Positions 8,223 through 15,414 of a stretch of 19,029 bases of DNA are shown here, in pieces (position 1 is the stretch's first letter; every line of letters starts with the position of its first letter). The notes under the pieces are model-generated. The model was not told the DNA's origin, searched no databases, and was given only the letters and a program-made list of their open reading frames with translations. Origin of the DNA: Bordetella parapertussis (lineage in GTDB: Bacteria > Pseudomonadota > Gammaproteobacteria > Burkholderiales > Burkholderiaceae_C); contig CAMDAN010000042.1 of NCBI GenBank assembly GCA_945888535.1, positions 1 to 19,029 of the forward strand, in the 5' to 3' direction. The position numbers and the translations under genes are program-made.

Positions 8223-9839
8223 TTAAGCCGCAGCCAATCGGCGTTTTTCTAAGACCTCATCCAACCAATCGACACGCATCTCGGGCACGGCCGTGATCAA
8301 TTTTTGGGTGTAGGGGTGCTCAGGGCGATCGAAAATATTGTCCGTCTTATCAAAGGCCACAAACTGCCCTTGCAACATCACGGCTGTGCGGTGGGCAATG
8401 CGGTGAACCACATCCAGATCATGGGTGATCAAAACATACGACAGGCCGAGCTCTCTTTGCAGCTTGCGCAAAAGAGTCAAAATTTCTTCAGCCACCAAAG
8501 GATCTAAAGCCGAGGTTGGCTCATCCAAAATAATCAAATCCGGCTTGGCTGCAAGCGCACGCGCGATGCACACGCGTTGCTTTTGCCCGCCGGAAAGCTG
8601 TCCTGGACGGCGCTCTAAGTACTCTACGGGGAGTTCAACCAAAGCCATCAGTTCTTTGGCACGGGCGAGCATCTCAGCGCGTCCCGCGCCAAAATAAAAC
8701 TGCACGGGGCGGCCAATGATTTCTAGCAAACTTTGGCGGGGGTTGATCGCCACGTCCGGGATTTGGTAGACCAATTGAATGCGGCGCTTGAGTTCCTTGC
8801 TTCTTTCGCCCAGGCTTTTAGGAAGCGCTTGCCCTTGAAAAACAATGTTGCCACTGCGGGGAGCAAGCAGACCGGTGATGACGCGGGCCAATGTGGATTT
8901 GCCTGAGCCTGACTCGCCGACAACCGCCACGGTTTCTCCGAGTTTGACATCCAAAGAGACGCCACGCACCACATGAAAGTCACCGTAATAGGCGTGGCAA
9001 TCATCGATGGAAAGCACCGTTGTTTCTTTGACCGTCGCAGCAATTGCGCGCTCACTTGCCGCAGCGCCGCGCACCGCAACTAAGCGGGCGGTGTAGTCTT
9101 TAGAGGCGTGATGCAAGATCTGGTTGGTTTCGCCTTCTTCCACTTCTTTGCCATGGCGCAAGACCTTGATACGGTCTGCAACTTGGGCAACGACTGCCAA
9201 ATCATGGGTGATGTACAAAGCTGCGGTGTTGTATTGACGGATCAAAGATTTCAGCAAGATCAACACTTCAATTTGCGTGGTTACGTCTAGCGCAGTCGTG
9301 GGTTCATCCAGCACCAACACATCCGGGCGGCAGGACATCGCCATCGCCGCCATCGCACGCTGCAACTGTCCGCCTGAAACTTGGTGCGGGTACCGAGAAC
9401 CAAAATTTTCCGGGTCAGGCAAATCCAAGGCGGCAAAGAGCTCACGCGCCCACGCTTGGGCTTCAAATCGCGTCATGAGTCCGTGTAGCAAGGGAGCCTC
9501 GCACACTTGGTCCATCAAGCTATGCGCGGGATTAAACGCAGCCGCTGCCGATTGCGCGATGTATGCGATACGTTTGCCTCGCATATCACGGCGGCCTTCG
9601 GCGTCAAGCGAACGGATATTGACTCCGTCTAAAACCACTTCGCCGCCAGCGATATGAACCCCAGCACGGGCGTAGCACATGCTAGCCAAACCAATTGTTG
9701 ATTTACCAGCGCCACTTTCACCAATCAGGCCTAAGACCTCGCCTTTATTCAGACGCAGATCCACATTGTCGACAATCACGTTGCCTGCTACGCTACCAAG
9801 GCACAAGCCTTTGATGTGCAGAATGACTTGTTCTTCCAT
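8223..9839 (-). CDS. Fused double ATPase of a Dpp/Opp-type ABC importer
   Basis: This cytoplasmic protein (538 residues) contains two complete ABC ATPase domains in one chain, equivalent to DppD plus DppF. Domain 1 has Walker A GESGAGKST (40-48), Q-loop Gln96, signature VSGGQ (154-158), Walker B ending LDEP (177-180) and switch His212. Domain 2 has GESGSGKST (308-316), Q-loop Gln359, LSGGQ (415-419), LDEP (438-441) and His473. All catalytic residues are intact in both halves, so both sites should hydrolyse ATP. NPAHS and INPRQS after the Q-loops are typical of the peptide/nickel/opine importer family. It is the last gene of the importer operon, 15 bases after the second permease. The substrate cannot be read from ATPases; context suggests a quaternary amine or its conjugate. 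Confidence 0.95.
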   Translation of the reverse strand: MEEQVILHIKGLCLGSVAGNVIVDNVDLRLNKGEVLGLIGESGAGKSTIGLASMCYARAGVHIAGGEVVLDGVNIRSLDAEGRRDMRGKRIAYIAQSAAAAFNPAHSLMDQVCEAPLLHGLMTRFEAQAWARELFAALDLPDPENFGSRYPHQVSGGQLQRAMAAMAMSCRPDVLVLDEPTTALDVTTQIEVLILLKSLIRQYNTAALYITHDLAVVAQVADRIKVLRHGKEVEEGETNQILHHASKDYTARLVAVRGAAASERAIAATVKETTVLSIDDCHAYYGDFHVVRGVSLDVKLGETVAVVGESGSGKSTLARVITGLLAPRSGNIVFQGQALPKSLGERSKELKRRIQLVYQIPDVAINPRQSLLEIIGRPVQFYFGAGRAEMLARAKELMALVELPVEYLERRPGQLSGGQKQRVCIARALAAKPDLIILDEPTSALDPLVAEEILTLLRKLQRELGLSYVLITHDLDVVHRIAHRTAVMLQGQFVAFDKTDNIFDRPEHPYTQKLITAVPEMRVDWLDEVLEKRRLAAA

Positions 9840-9854
9840 AACCAGGTATCTTTC

Positions 9855-10688
9855 TTAAAGTTCTGCTTGCGCGCCTGAAGGGCGGGCATCAATCGAGAGC
9901 ATCCAATCCACAACCAAGTTGACCGAGACGGTTAACAAGGCAATCGCAGTGGCGGGATAAATAGGTGCCATCATTCCGAAGTTAATGGCGGCGGCGTTTT
10001 CACGCACCATGCCGCCCAAATCGGCGTAGGGGGGTTGAATACCCAAACCGAGAAATGACAGGCCCGCAATAAACAAAAAGTTAAAGCAAAACCGCAAGCC
10101 AAATTCGGAAACCAAGGGCGCCCACGCATTGGGCAGAATTTCTCGGGTAATCACCCACCACAAGCCTTCACCGCGCAGGCGGGCTGCTTCGACGTATTCC
10201 ATGACGGTGAGGTTAATGCCCAAAGCCCTTGCCAGACGGAATACGCGGGTAGAGTCGAGTACGGCAATCGTCAGAATCAACACAGGAATGCTGGAACCAA
10301 AAACACCCAAAATAATCAGCGCAAAGATCAAACCGGGAATGGACAACATCACATCCACCAAACGGCTAAAGAAAACGTCAACCCAGCTCCCAACGACTGC
10401 GCTGACGAATCCCGACAAAATTCCAATCAGAAAAGACAGGCTGGTAATTGCGAGGGCAACGCCAATGGTCATGCGAGCACCGTACATCATGCGCGTAAGC
10501 ATGTCGCGGCCAATTTGATCGCCGCCGAACCACATCGTCATAGAGGGCTCGTCCCAGGTGCCGCCGACATTGGCCGACTCAGGGAAAGGCGCCAGCCAAG
10601 GCGTAAATAAAGAAACAATAACGAAAAGTGCGATCACCACCATACCGAACGCAGCCGATACCGTGAGTTTGTGTCCAAAGAGTTTCAT
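9855..10688 (-). CDS. ABC importer permease, DppC type
   Basis: This inner-membrane permease (277 residues) is the DppC/OppC-type half of the transport channel. It begins with a membrane segment (about residues 9-30), then the periplasmic loop carrying FGGDQIGRDMLTRMMYGAR (54-72), which is diagnostic of the DppC family. Further hydrophobic segments lie near 74-96, 115-145, 200-215 and 245-263. The cytoplasmic coupling motif for the ATPase is EAARLRGEG followed by REILPNAWAPL (167-192). It starts 16 bases after the first permease and is followed after 14 bases by the ATPase gene. It acts with its neighbours as an importer powered by the fused ATPase. Confidence 0.95.
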   Translation of the reverse strand: MKLFGHKLTVSAAFGMVVIALFVIVSLFTPWLAPFPESANVGGTWDEPSMTMWFGGDQIGRDMLTRMMYGARMTIGVALAITSLSFLIGILSGFVSAVVGSWVDVFFSRLVDVMLSIPGLIFALIILGVFGSSIPVLILTIAVLDSTRVFRLARALGINLTVMEYVEAARLRGEGLWWVITREILPNAWAPLVSEFGLRFCFNFLFIAGLSFLGLGIQPPYADLGGMVRENAAAINFGMMAPIYPATAIALLTVSVNLVVDWMLSIDARPSGAQAEL

Positions 10689-10704
10689 GCGATTGTCCTA
10701 TTAC

Positions 10705-11652
10705 TTAGCGCTTATGGCGCAGGCGGGGGTTCACTACGATCACCAAAATATCTGCCAACGTGTTGAGCGTCACAAATACCGTAGCAAAGACCAAACCGCA
10801 CGCCTGGATCACAGGCACATCGCGCTTAGACACCGCGTCCACCATCAATTGGCCTAGGCCGGGGTAGACAAACACCGCTTCAATCACCACCACTCCAACC
10901 ACCAAGTACGCCATATTGAGCGCAATCACCGTGATGATCGGGGCTGCCGCGTTGGGCAAGGCATGTCGAACGATGACACGCTTGCGCCGAGCGCCCTTGA
11001 GAAAGGCCATTTCAATATAAGGCGTTGACATGACTGCCAGCACCGAGCTGCGAGTCATACGCAGCATGTGTGCGGCTACCAACAGCGTCAAAGTAATCGC
11101 TGGCAGCGTCGTTTGGTATACCCGCTCGCTAAAAGGCATGCCTTTGTAAACGGTGGACAAAGACGGGAACCAATCGACATTGACCGCCATAAAAATAATC
11201 AGCAAGTAAGCGATAAAAAACTCAGGCAAAGAAATGGCGATCAGCGTGCTGATATTGGCCAATTTATCGGTGAGTTTGCCTTCGTTAATCGCTGCCAAGA
11301 TACCCAAACCAACAGCCAAAGGAATAGCGACCAGGGCGGCATAGCCTGCCAAAAATAAAGTGTTGCCCAAGCGGGGCATGATTTCGTCAATGATGACGCG
11401 TTTATTGGTCAGGGCCACGCCCAGGTCACCGTGTAAAGCGCCGACCAACCAATTCCAGTAGCGCAAATAAGCAGGCACATCTAGGCCCAACTCTTTACGG
11501 AATATCACCAAGGCTTCTGGGGTCGCTCCCATCCCCAAAACAGCCGAGGCTACATCGCCTGGCAAGATTTCAGTACACACAAAAATTAAAACCGATACTG
11601 CAAAAAGGGTCAGCAGACCCAGCAGGAATCGGTTCAGTATCAACTTAGCCAT
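10705..11652 (-). CDS. ABC importer permease, DppB type
   Basis: This inner-membrane permease (315 residues) is the DppB/OppB-type channel half. The N-terminal transmembrane segment (7-26) is followed by TEILPGDVA (27-35) and the family-typical LGLDVPAYLRYWNWLVGALHGDLG (54-77). The ATPase-coupling loop is FLKGARRKRVIVRHALPNAAAP (about 218-239), and hydrophobic segments cover the rest. The start at 11652 gives the standard N-terminus, but I see no clear ribosome site upstream (the leader is A-rich, then ATACC), so translation may be weak or coupled. It follows the binding-protein gene after a 156-base spacer rich in hairpins, which probably sets permease levels below binding-protein levels. 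Confidence 0.95.
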   Translation of the reverse strand: MAKLILNRFLLGLLTLFAVSVLIFVCTEILPGDVASAVLGMGATPEALVIFRKELGLDVPAYLRYWNWLVGALHGDLGVALTNKRVIIDEIMPRLGNTLFLAGYAALVAIPLAVGLGILAAINEGKLTDKLANISTLIAISLPEFFIAYLLIIFMAVNVDWFPSLSTVYKGMPFSERVYQTTLPAITLTLLVAAHMLRMTRSSVLAVMSTPYIEMAFLKGARRKRVIVRHALPNAAAPIITVIALNMAYLVVGVVVIEAVFVYPGLGQLMVDAVSKRDVPVIQACGLVFATVFVTLNTLADILVIVVNPRLRHKR

Positions 11653-11675
11653 GGTATTTTTTTAATAGTCATCTA

Positions 11676-11690
11676 GAGGCAGACTGCCTC
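11676..11690 (-). other. Small hairpin before the DppB-type gene
   Basis: GAGGC and GCCTC (11676-11680 and 11686-11690) flank AGACT, and the loop ends can pair further, so a short perfect hairpin can form 23 bases before the permease start codon. It is the last of three hairpins in the spacer and could protect the downstream message end or affect translation start. Confidence 0.4.
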
Positions 11691-11708
11691 GAACCCTGAA
11701 ATATAAAC

Positions 11709-11746
11709 AAAATAACGGGGCGGGTTAAAGCCCGCCCCGTTATTTT
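11709..11746 (-). terminator. 16-bp hairpin after the binding-protein gene, terminator or attenuator
   Basis: A perfect 16-base stem (11709-11724 with 11731-11746, GC-rich core CGGGGCGGG, loop of six bases) is flanked by T-runs on both strands. On the minus strand, where the genes run, the message ends TTATTTTGTTT, a good intrinsic terminator. It stands between the binding-protein gene and the permeases, so it most likely stops much of the transcription after the binding protein, or shields its message from 3' decay, making the binding protein the most abundant component. Confidence 0.8.
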
Positions 11747-11754
11747 TTTCGCAC

Positions 11755-11780
11755 TCCACCGAGCCGCAAGGCTCAGTGGA
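11755..11780 (-). other. Hairpin directly after the binding-protein gene
   Basis: TCCACCGAGCC (11755-11765), loop GCAA, and GGCTCAGTGGA (11770-11780) form an 11-base stem. The single non-complementary position becomes a G-U wobble only in minus-strand RNA, which agrees with a structure kept in the transcript of the minus-strand operon. It lies 28 bases after the binding-protein stop and just ahead of the 16-base hairpin. A message-stabilising role or part of a tandem terminator is plausible. Confidence 0.55.
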
Positions 11781-11808
11781 TTCAATTTAAGCCCAAGCTT
11801 GTCTTGAA

Positions 11809-13383
11809 TTATGCAAACCAACCCTTCTCAGCGATACGTTGGTCGCCCAAGTCGTAACGGCCAGAGATGGTCAAACCACGCAGGTTTTTGCTTGCACCGT
11901 CCAAGTAATCTTGAACCGCGAAGCACACCATACCGGATTCTTGGTTGAGCATGGACTGGCACTTGGCATACATTTCTGCACGCTTCTTTTGGTCGAGTTC
12001 CACACGCGCAGCGACCAAAATCTTGTTGAATTCAGCGCTGGTGTAGTGGGTGTCGTTCCAAGGGTTGGTGGTTCCATTGGCAAAAGTCGATGTGAACTGG
12101 TTGTCAATGGTAGGACGGTTGCCCCAGTAAACCGCGCAGAACGGCACTTTCAACCAGACGTTGTCCCAGTAGCCGTCGCCAGATACGCGCTTCAAGTCCA
12201 TCTTGATACCGGCTTTTGCCAAGGATTCTTGGAAAATTTGGCCAGAATCGGTAGCGCCAGTGAACGCACCTTCAGAGACTTGCAACTCGATAGGAGAAGT
12301 CACACCGGATTTTTTGAAGTGGAACTTGGCCTTGTCTGGATCGTACGTAGTCATCTTTTGCTTTGCATCGTAGTACTTCATCTTCGGTCCTGCGGTGTGG
12401 TCATTGCCCACGGACGCATAGCCAGAGAATACGTTCTCAACGATCTTCTTACGGTCAATACCGTACTTCAGAGACAACATCAGGTCCTTGTTCGCAAAGG
12501 GCTCTTTGTCGGTATGGGCCACAAACGCAAAACGGTTACCAGCACCAGGGGTACGAGAGACAACCAAGTTTTTGTTTTTAGCAACCAACGCAGCGGTTTT
12601 AGGATCGAGGCGGTTGACCGCATCCACTTGACCTGTCACCAAAGCTTGGGTACGGGCAGCGGAGTCACCGATGTAACGCAATTCAACACGGTCAAAATTA
12701 CCGCGGTTAGGCTTCCAGTAGTCGCCCGCTTTGCGTTTGAAGGTTGCACGAACGCCAGGCTGGAACTCGTCCAGTGTGAAGGCGCCGGTGCCGTCAGGCT
12801 TGCTGAAGTCGGTGTAACCGTTAGGAACCACGATGATGTGGTAATCGCTGAGGTTGTAGGGCAGGTCAACGTTGCCGTTTTTCATCAAGATCTGCACTTG
12901 GTTGGCAGAAATTTTCTTGATTTCGGTAATGTCGGCCAACAACGCTTTCGCAGGTGATTTTGTCTCACCGCGGTGCATATTGAGGGAGTAGATCACGTCA
13001 TCCGCATCAAGCGTTTTGCCAGAGGTGAAGGTGATACCTTTGCGGACTGTAAACGTCCAGTCAGCCGCGCCGGGCTTGACTTCCCACTTTTCAAACAACT
13101 CACCGGCTGCGCTACCGTCATCAGCAACTTCAACCAAGTTGTTCCAAAGCATCAAGCTCATTGCAATGGGAATGGAGTCAGCGTAGGTGCGAGGATCCAA
13201 ACTATCGGAGGGTGAGCCACCTTCCATACCGAGGCGCAAGGTGCCGCCTTTTTTTGGCTTTTCAGCAGCCATAGCTGAAGATGCGCCTAATGTTCCAGCC
13301 AAACCAACGGCAGAAGCGCCGAGGATCAGTTGACGACGATCGAGAATGATGCCCGACTCAGTGGTTTGTTCGACATTTTCCAT
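11809..13383 (-). CDS. Periplasmic substrate-binding protein (family 5), Tat-exported
   Basis: This 524-residue protein is the periplasmic binding protein of the Dpp/Opp-type importer encoded just downstream. It begins with a twin-arginine signal: DRRQLIL around Arg16-Arg17, a hydrophobic stretch, then a likely signal peptidase site after SSAMAA near residue 40. The mature part opens KGGTLRLGMEGGSPSDSLDP, the classic start of solute-binding family 5. It continues with WTFTVRKGITFTSGK, ADDVIYSLNMHR and a C-terminal region rich in Trp and Tyr. Tat export suggests folding before export. The family binds peptides but also opines, nickel and other small molecules, so 'dipeptide' should not be assumed; context points to a betaine-like ligand. 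It lies 238 bases after the regulator gene, and the spacer holds its probable promoter. Confidence 0.93.
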   Translation of the reverse strand: MENVEQTTESGIILDRRQLILGASAVGLAGTLGASSAMAAEKPKKGGTLRLGMEGGSPSDSLDPRTYADSIPIAMSLMLWNNLVEVADDGSAAGELFEKWEVKPGAADWTFTVRKGITFTSGKTLDADDVIYSLNMHRGETKSPAKALLADITEIKKISANQVQILMKNGNVDLPYNLSDYHIIVVPNGYTDFSKPDGTGAFTLDEFQPGVRATFKRKAGDYWKPNRGNFDRVELRYIGDSAARTQALVTGQVDAVNRLDPKTAALVAKNKNLVVSRTPGAGNRFAFVAHTDKEPFANKDLMLSLKYGIDRKKIVENVFSGYASVGNDHTAGPKMKYYDAKQKMTTYDPDKAKFHFKKSGVTSPIELQVSEGAFTGATDSGQIFQESLAKAGIKMDLKRVSGDGYWDNVWLKVPFCAVYWGNRPTIDNQFTSTFANGTTNPWNDTHYTSAEFNKILVAARVELDQKKRAEMYAKCQSMLNQESGMVCFAVQDYLDGASKNLRGLTISGRYDLGDQRIAEKGWFA

Positions 13384-13459
13384 TTGTAACTATCTCCAGT
13401 CCAATTAGATTTAAAAAGTTTCCGCTGCTCAGAACTCAAAAAAGTACGTCGCAACGAAA

Positions 13460-13475
13460 AGCAAGAGGGCAACCA
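13460..13475 (-). promoter_or_regulatory. Possible sigma-54 promoter for the importer operon
   Basis: On the minus strand TGG, eight bases, TTGCT keeps the GG and GC of the sigma-54 consensus exactly 12 bases apart (TGGTTGC-CCTC-TTGCT). The intervening CACG of the consensus is not matched. Transcription would start near 13448, about 65 bases before the binding-protein ATG. The match is weaker than the one before the mttB homologue and chance is possible; I found no convincing sigma-70 promoter by eye. Confidence 0.2.
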
Positions 13476-13480
13476 GATTT

Positions 13481-13515
13481 GCGCTCTGACCGCATCGTAA
13501 TGCAATCCAGAGCGC
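13481..13515. promoter_or_regulatory. 35-base two-step dyad upstream of the importer operon, likely operator
   Basis: GCGCTCTG (13481-13488) and CAGAGCGC (13508-13515) are perfect inverted repeats, and inside them GCAT (13492-13495) and ATGC (13500-13503) form a second dyad around the centre CGTA. No T-run follows on either strand, so it is not a standard terminator. It lies about 100 bases before the binding-protein gene and immediately upstream of the possible -24/-12 element, a natural place for a regulator site. The GbdR-like regulator encoded next door is the obvious candidate, but this is inference. Confidence 0.5.
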
Positions 13516-13574
13516 CTCTCAATGCAAAGAACCCCTCGTATTCCCTTATATGGGCCGATTTTTCCGCATTCACC

Positions 13575-13593
13575 ATCAATTCCTCAAATTGAT
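13575..13593. repeat. AT-rich inverted repeat after the regulator gene
   Basis: ATCAATT (13575-13581) and AATTGAT (13587-13593) are perfect 7-base inverted repeats around CCTCA, 28 bases after the regulator stop codon. The stem is too AT-rich, and lacks a T-run on the minus strand, to be a good terminator. It may be an operator or a message-end structure. Confidence 0.3.
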
Positions 13594-13621
13594 TACACCT
13601 CCTTTTTTTCATCCAAGTCGC

Positions 13622-14605
13622 CTATCGAATCGTATGCGTCGCAAACGTACTGACCCCTTTTGCAATTCGGTCTTCGGTCGGACTGACGCCAAAACGCAGC
13701 TTGTAGGCGCGCGAAAAATGGGATGATGCACCAAAACCGCACGCCAAGCCCACCGCCATGACCCCCATCTCCGTTTGTTTTAGCAATTGACGTGCCCGAT
13801 CCAGCCGCAACACCAAATAAAACTGCGCAGGCGAGGTTCCCAAATGGCTTTGGAATAAGCGTTCCATTTGGCGGCGCGTGACGCCCATGCCAGAAGCCAA
13901 ATCTTGCGCAGAAAGCAGGTCTTCCAAATGGGTCTCCATGGCTTTGATGACTTGCACTAGTTTTTTATTGTGTACGCCGTAGCGGGCGGTCAATTGGGTG
14001 CGCTGGTGTTCGGATTGGCTACGCATCGGGCCATGGACAAATTGCTCCGAAACTGTGGCTGCCAACTTAAGACCGTGGGCCTTGCCAATGAGCGCCAGCA
14101 TCATGTCAATCGCGGCCGTTCCACCCGCACAGCTCATGCGCCTCTCGCCCCACTCGTAGAGTTCATCTGTGACTTTTATTTTGGGATAACGCTCTTGGAA
14201 CGCCAACTGCGCCTCCCAATGCAAAGTCACCGTGTGGCCTTGTAAAAGACGCGCTTGCGCCAACAAAAAAGCGCCCGTGTCCAACGCGCCTAACGTTGCG
14301 CCACTGCGATCCCATTGCCGCAAGCAGTCCCCCATCTCCCGGTGGTAATACTGCAAGGGGTTGAATCCGGCAACCACAAACAAGGTCTGAATCCCAGTCG
14401 CTTCCCGCAAGGCGCCATCGACATTCAAAGACATGCCATTACTGGCCTGGACGGCTAGCCCGTCCCAGCTCAGAATTTTCCATTGGTAGGCGTCTTTTTG
14501 AAAGCGATTGGCCACGCGAAGCGGTTCGAGCGCGGAGACAAAACCCATCATGGAAAACTCGGGCAACAAGAGGAAGTGAAACTCTCGGGCCGCGCTCACT
14601 TCCAT
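13622..14605 (-). CDS. GbdR/CdhR-like AraC-family regulator with DJ-1/PfpI-type sensor domain
   Basis: This is a transcription regulator of 327 residues. The N-terminal DJ-1/PfpI (class I amidotransferase-like) domain spans about residues 9-175 and opens FLLLPEFSMMGFVSALEPLR, close to GbdR and its relatives, which sense glycine betaine, dimethylglycine or carnitine in Pseudomonas. The turn that holds the catalytic cysteine in true family enzymes reads GALDTGAF here, so the domain is probably a sensor only. A C-terminal AraC double helix-turn-helix lies at about 215-313 (QDLASGMGVTRRQMERLFQ, then VGLACGFGASSHFSRAYK). I chose the ATG at 14605; the longer frame from 14647 would start with TTG inside the caiD gene. 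It lies 26 bases after caiD, ahead of the importer operon, and likely controls one or both. A small GC-rich hairpin spans the caiD stop. Confidence 0.9.
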   Translation of the reverse strand: MEVSAAREFHFLLLPEFSMMGFVSALEPLRVANRFQKDAYQWKILSWDGLAVQASNGMSLNVDGALREATGIQTLFVVAGFNPLQYYHREMGDCLRQWDRSGATLGALDTGAFLLAQARLLQGHTVTLHWEAQLAFQERYPKIKVTDELYEWGERRMSCAGGTAAIDMMLALIGKAHGLKLAATVSEQFVHGPMRSQSEHQRTQLTARYGVHNKKLVQVIKAMETHLEDLLSAQDLASGMGVTRRQMERLFQSHLGTSPAQFYLVLRLDRARQLLKQTEMGVMAVGLACGFGASSHFSRAYKLRFGVSPTEDRIAKGVSTFATHTIR

Positions 14606-14631
14606 GGACTGAATCCGGCTTCGAAACGCGC

Positions 14632-15414
14632 TCAGCGCGCTTGCCAACGCGGTGGGCGTTTTTCTGAAAATGCACGGGGTCCCTCGGCCGCATCGTCTGA
14701 ACGCAGCATGGCGCGGTAGTGCGGCAGATCCGCTTTTCGCAGAGTGGTGTAAGCCGCTGCGATGGTTTGCCCTTCGGTGGCGTTGATCAGCTCTTTAACC
14801 GCTGCCAAAGCCAAAGGTGCTGCCAAAACCATCTCTTGCGCCAAAGCTTGGGCAGTTTCTAACAACGCGTCCGGGGCCACAACCCGATTGACCAGCCCCC
14901 AACGCGCCGCTTCCAACGCGCCCATGCGACTGCCGGTTAACAGCATTTCTAAGGCAATCGCCCGAGGTAAGCGCCGGGGCAGACGCAACACCCCGCCTGA
15001 ATCTGCCACCATGCCGAGCTTGACTTCGGGAAGCGCAAATTCTGCGGTGTCGCTTGCCACGATCAGGTCTGCGGCCAAGGCAAGTTCAAAGCCTCCGCCC
15101 ATGGCCAAACCGTTCACTGCTGCAATCACCGGTTTTTGAAGGCTGAAAAACTCGGTGAGGCCGGCAAATCCGCCCGGCCCGTGGTCTGCGTCAATGGCCT
15201 CGCCTTGCGTGGCGCCGGCTAAATCCCACCCGGCAGAAAAAAACCGCCCAGTACCCGTCAAAATCCCCACACGCAGCGCAGGATCGTCATTCAATTGTTT
15301 AAAAGCCTGGTACAAGGCTTGGCTTGTCGGCACGTTGATCGCATTGGCTTTGGGTCGGTCTAAGGTGATCGTTAAAACACCATTGAACACACTGGTTTTG
15401 ACTGCTTCAGTCAT
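14632..15414 (-). CDS. caiD: Carnitinyl-CoA dehydratase-like crotonase
   Basis: This crotonase-family enzyme (260 residues) resembles E. coli CaiD, which hydrates crotonobetainyl-CoA to carnitinyl-CoA, along its whole length rather than only in general motifs. Shared features include DRPKANAI (19-26), FSAGWDL (59-65), the insertion [10 protein letters not shown] (79-88), [19 protein letters not shown] (101-119), [16 protein letters not shown] and the ending [10 protein letters not shown]. Glu110 and Glu130 match the two catalytic glutamates of crotonases. The ATG overlaps the end of the CoA-ligase gene by 8 bases and has GGAG 7 bases upstream, so the two are translationally coupled. Together with the ligase, dehydrogenase and thioesterase it fits carnitine, crotonobetaine or gamma-butyrobetaine catabolism. 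The comparison is from memory; a generic enoyl-CoA hydratase is the less likely alternative. Confidence 0.87.
   Translation of the reverse strand: MTEAVKTSVFNGVLTITLDRPKANAINVPTSQALYQAFKQLNDDPALRVGILTGTGRFFSAGWDLAGATQGEAIDADHGPGGFAGLTEFFSLQKPVIAAVNGLAMGGGFELALAADLIVASDTAEFALPEVKLGMVADSGGVLRLPRRLPRAIALEMLLTGSRMGALEAARWGLVNRVVAPDALLETAQALAQEMVLAAPLALAAVKELINATEGQTIAAAYTTLRKADLPHYRAMLRSDDAAEGPRAFSEKRPPRWQAR

Noticed and set aside
11839..12957. Long plus-strand open frame of 372 codons antisense to the binding-protein gene
   Set aside because: The opposite strand encodes a well-recognised family 5 binding protein over the same stretch; the predicted antisense protein has no recognisable motif. 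It is a shadow caused by codon usage.
13436..13576. Minus-strand small frame (46 residues, ATG at 13576) with a GAGG ribosome-like site 5 bases upstream
   Set aside because: It runs through the dyad and putative promoter before the importer operon, its composition (many Cys and Arg) is unlike the neighbours, and it has no recognisable motif. A regulatory region explains the stretch better.
14606..14647. Longer regulator start (TTG at 14647) overlapping caiD
   Set aside because: The extra 14 residues use a rare start codon and overlap caiD; the ATG at 14605 gives the family-typical N-terminus.
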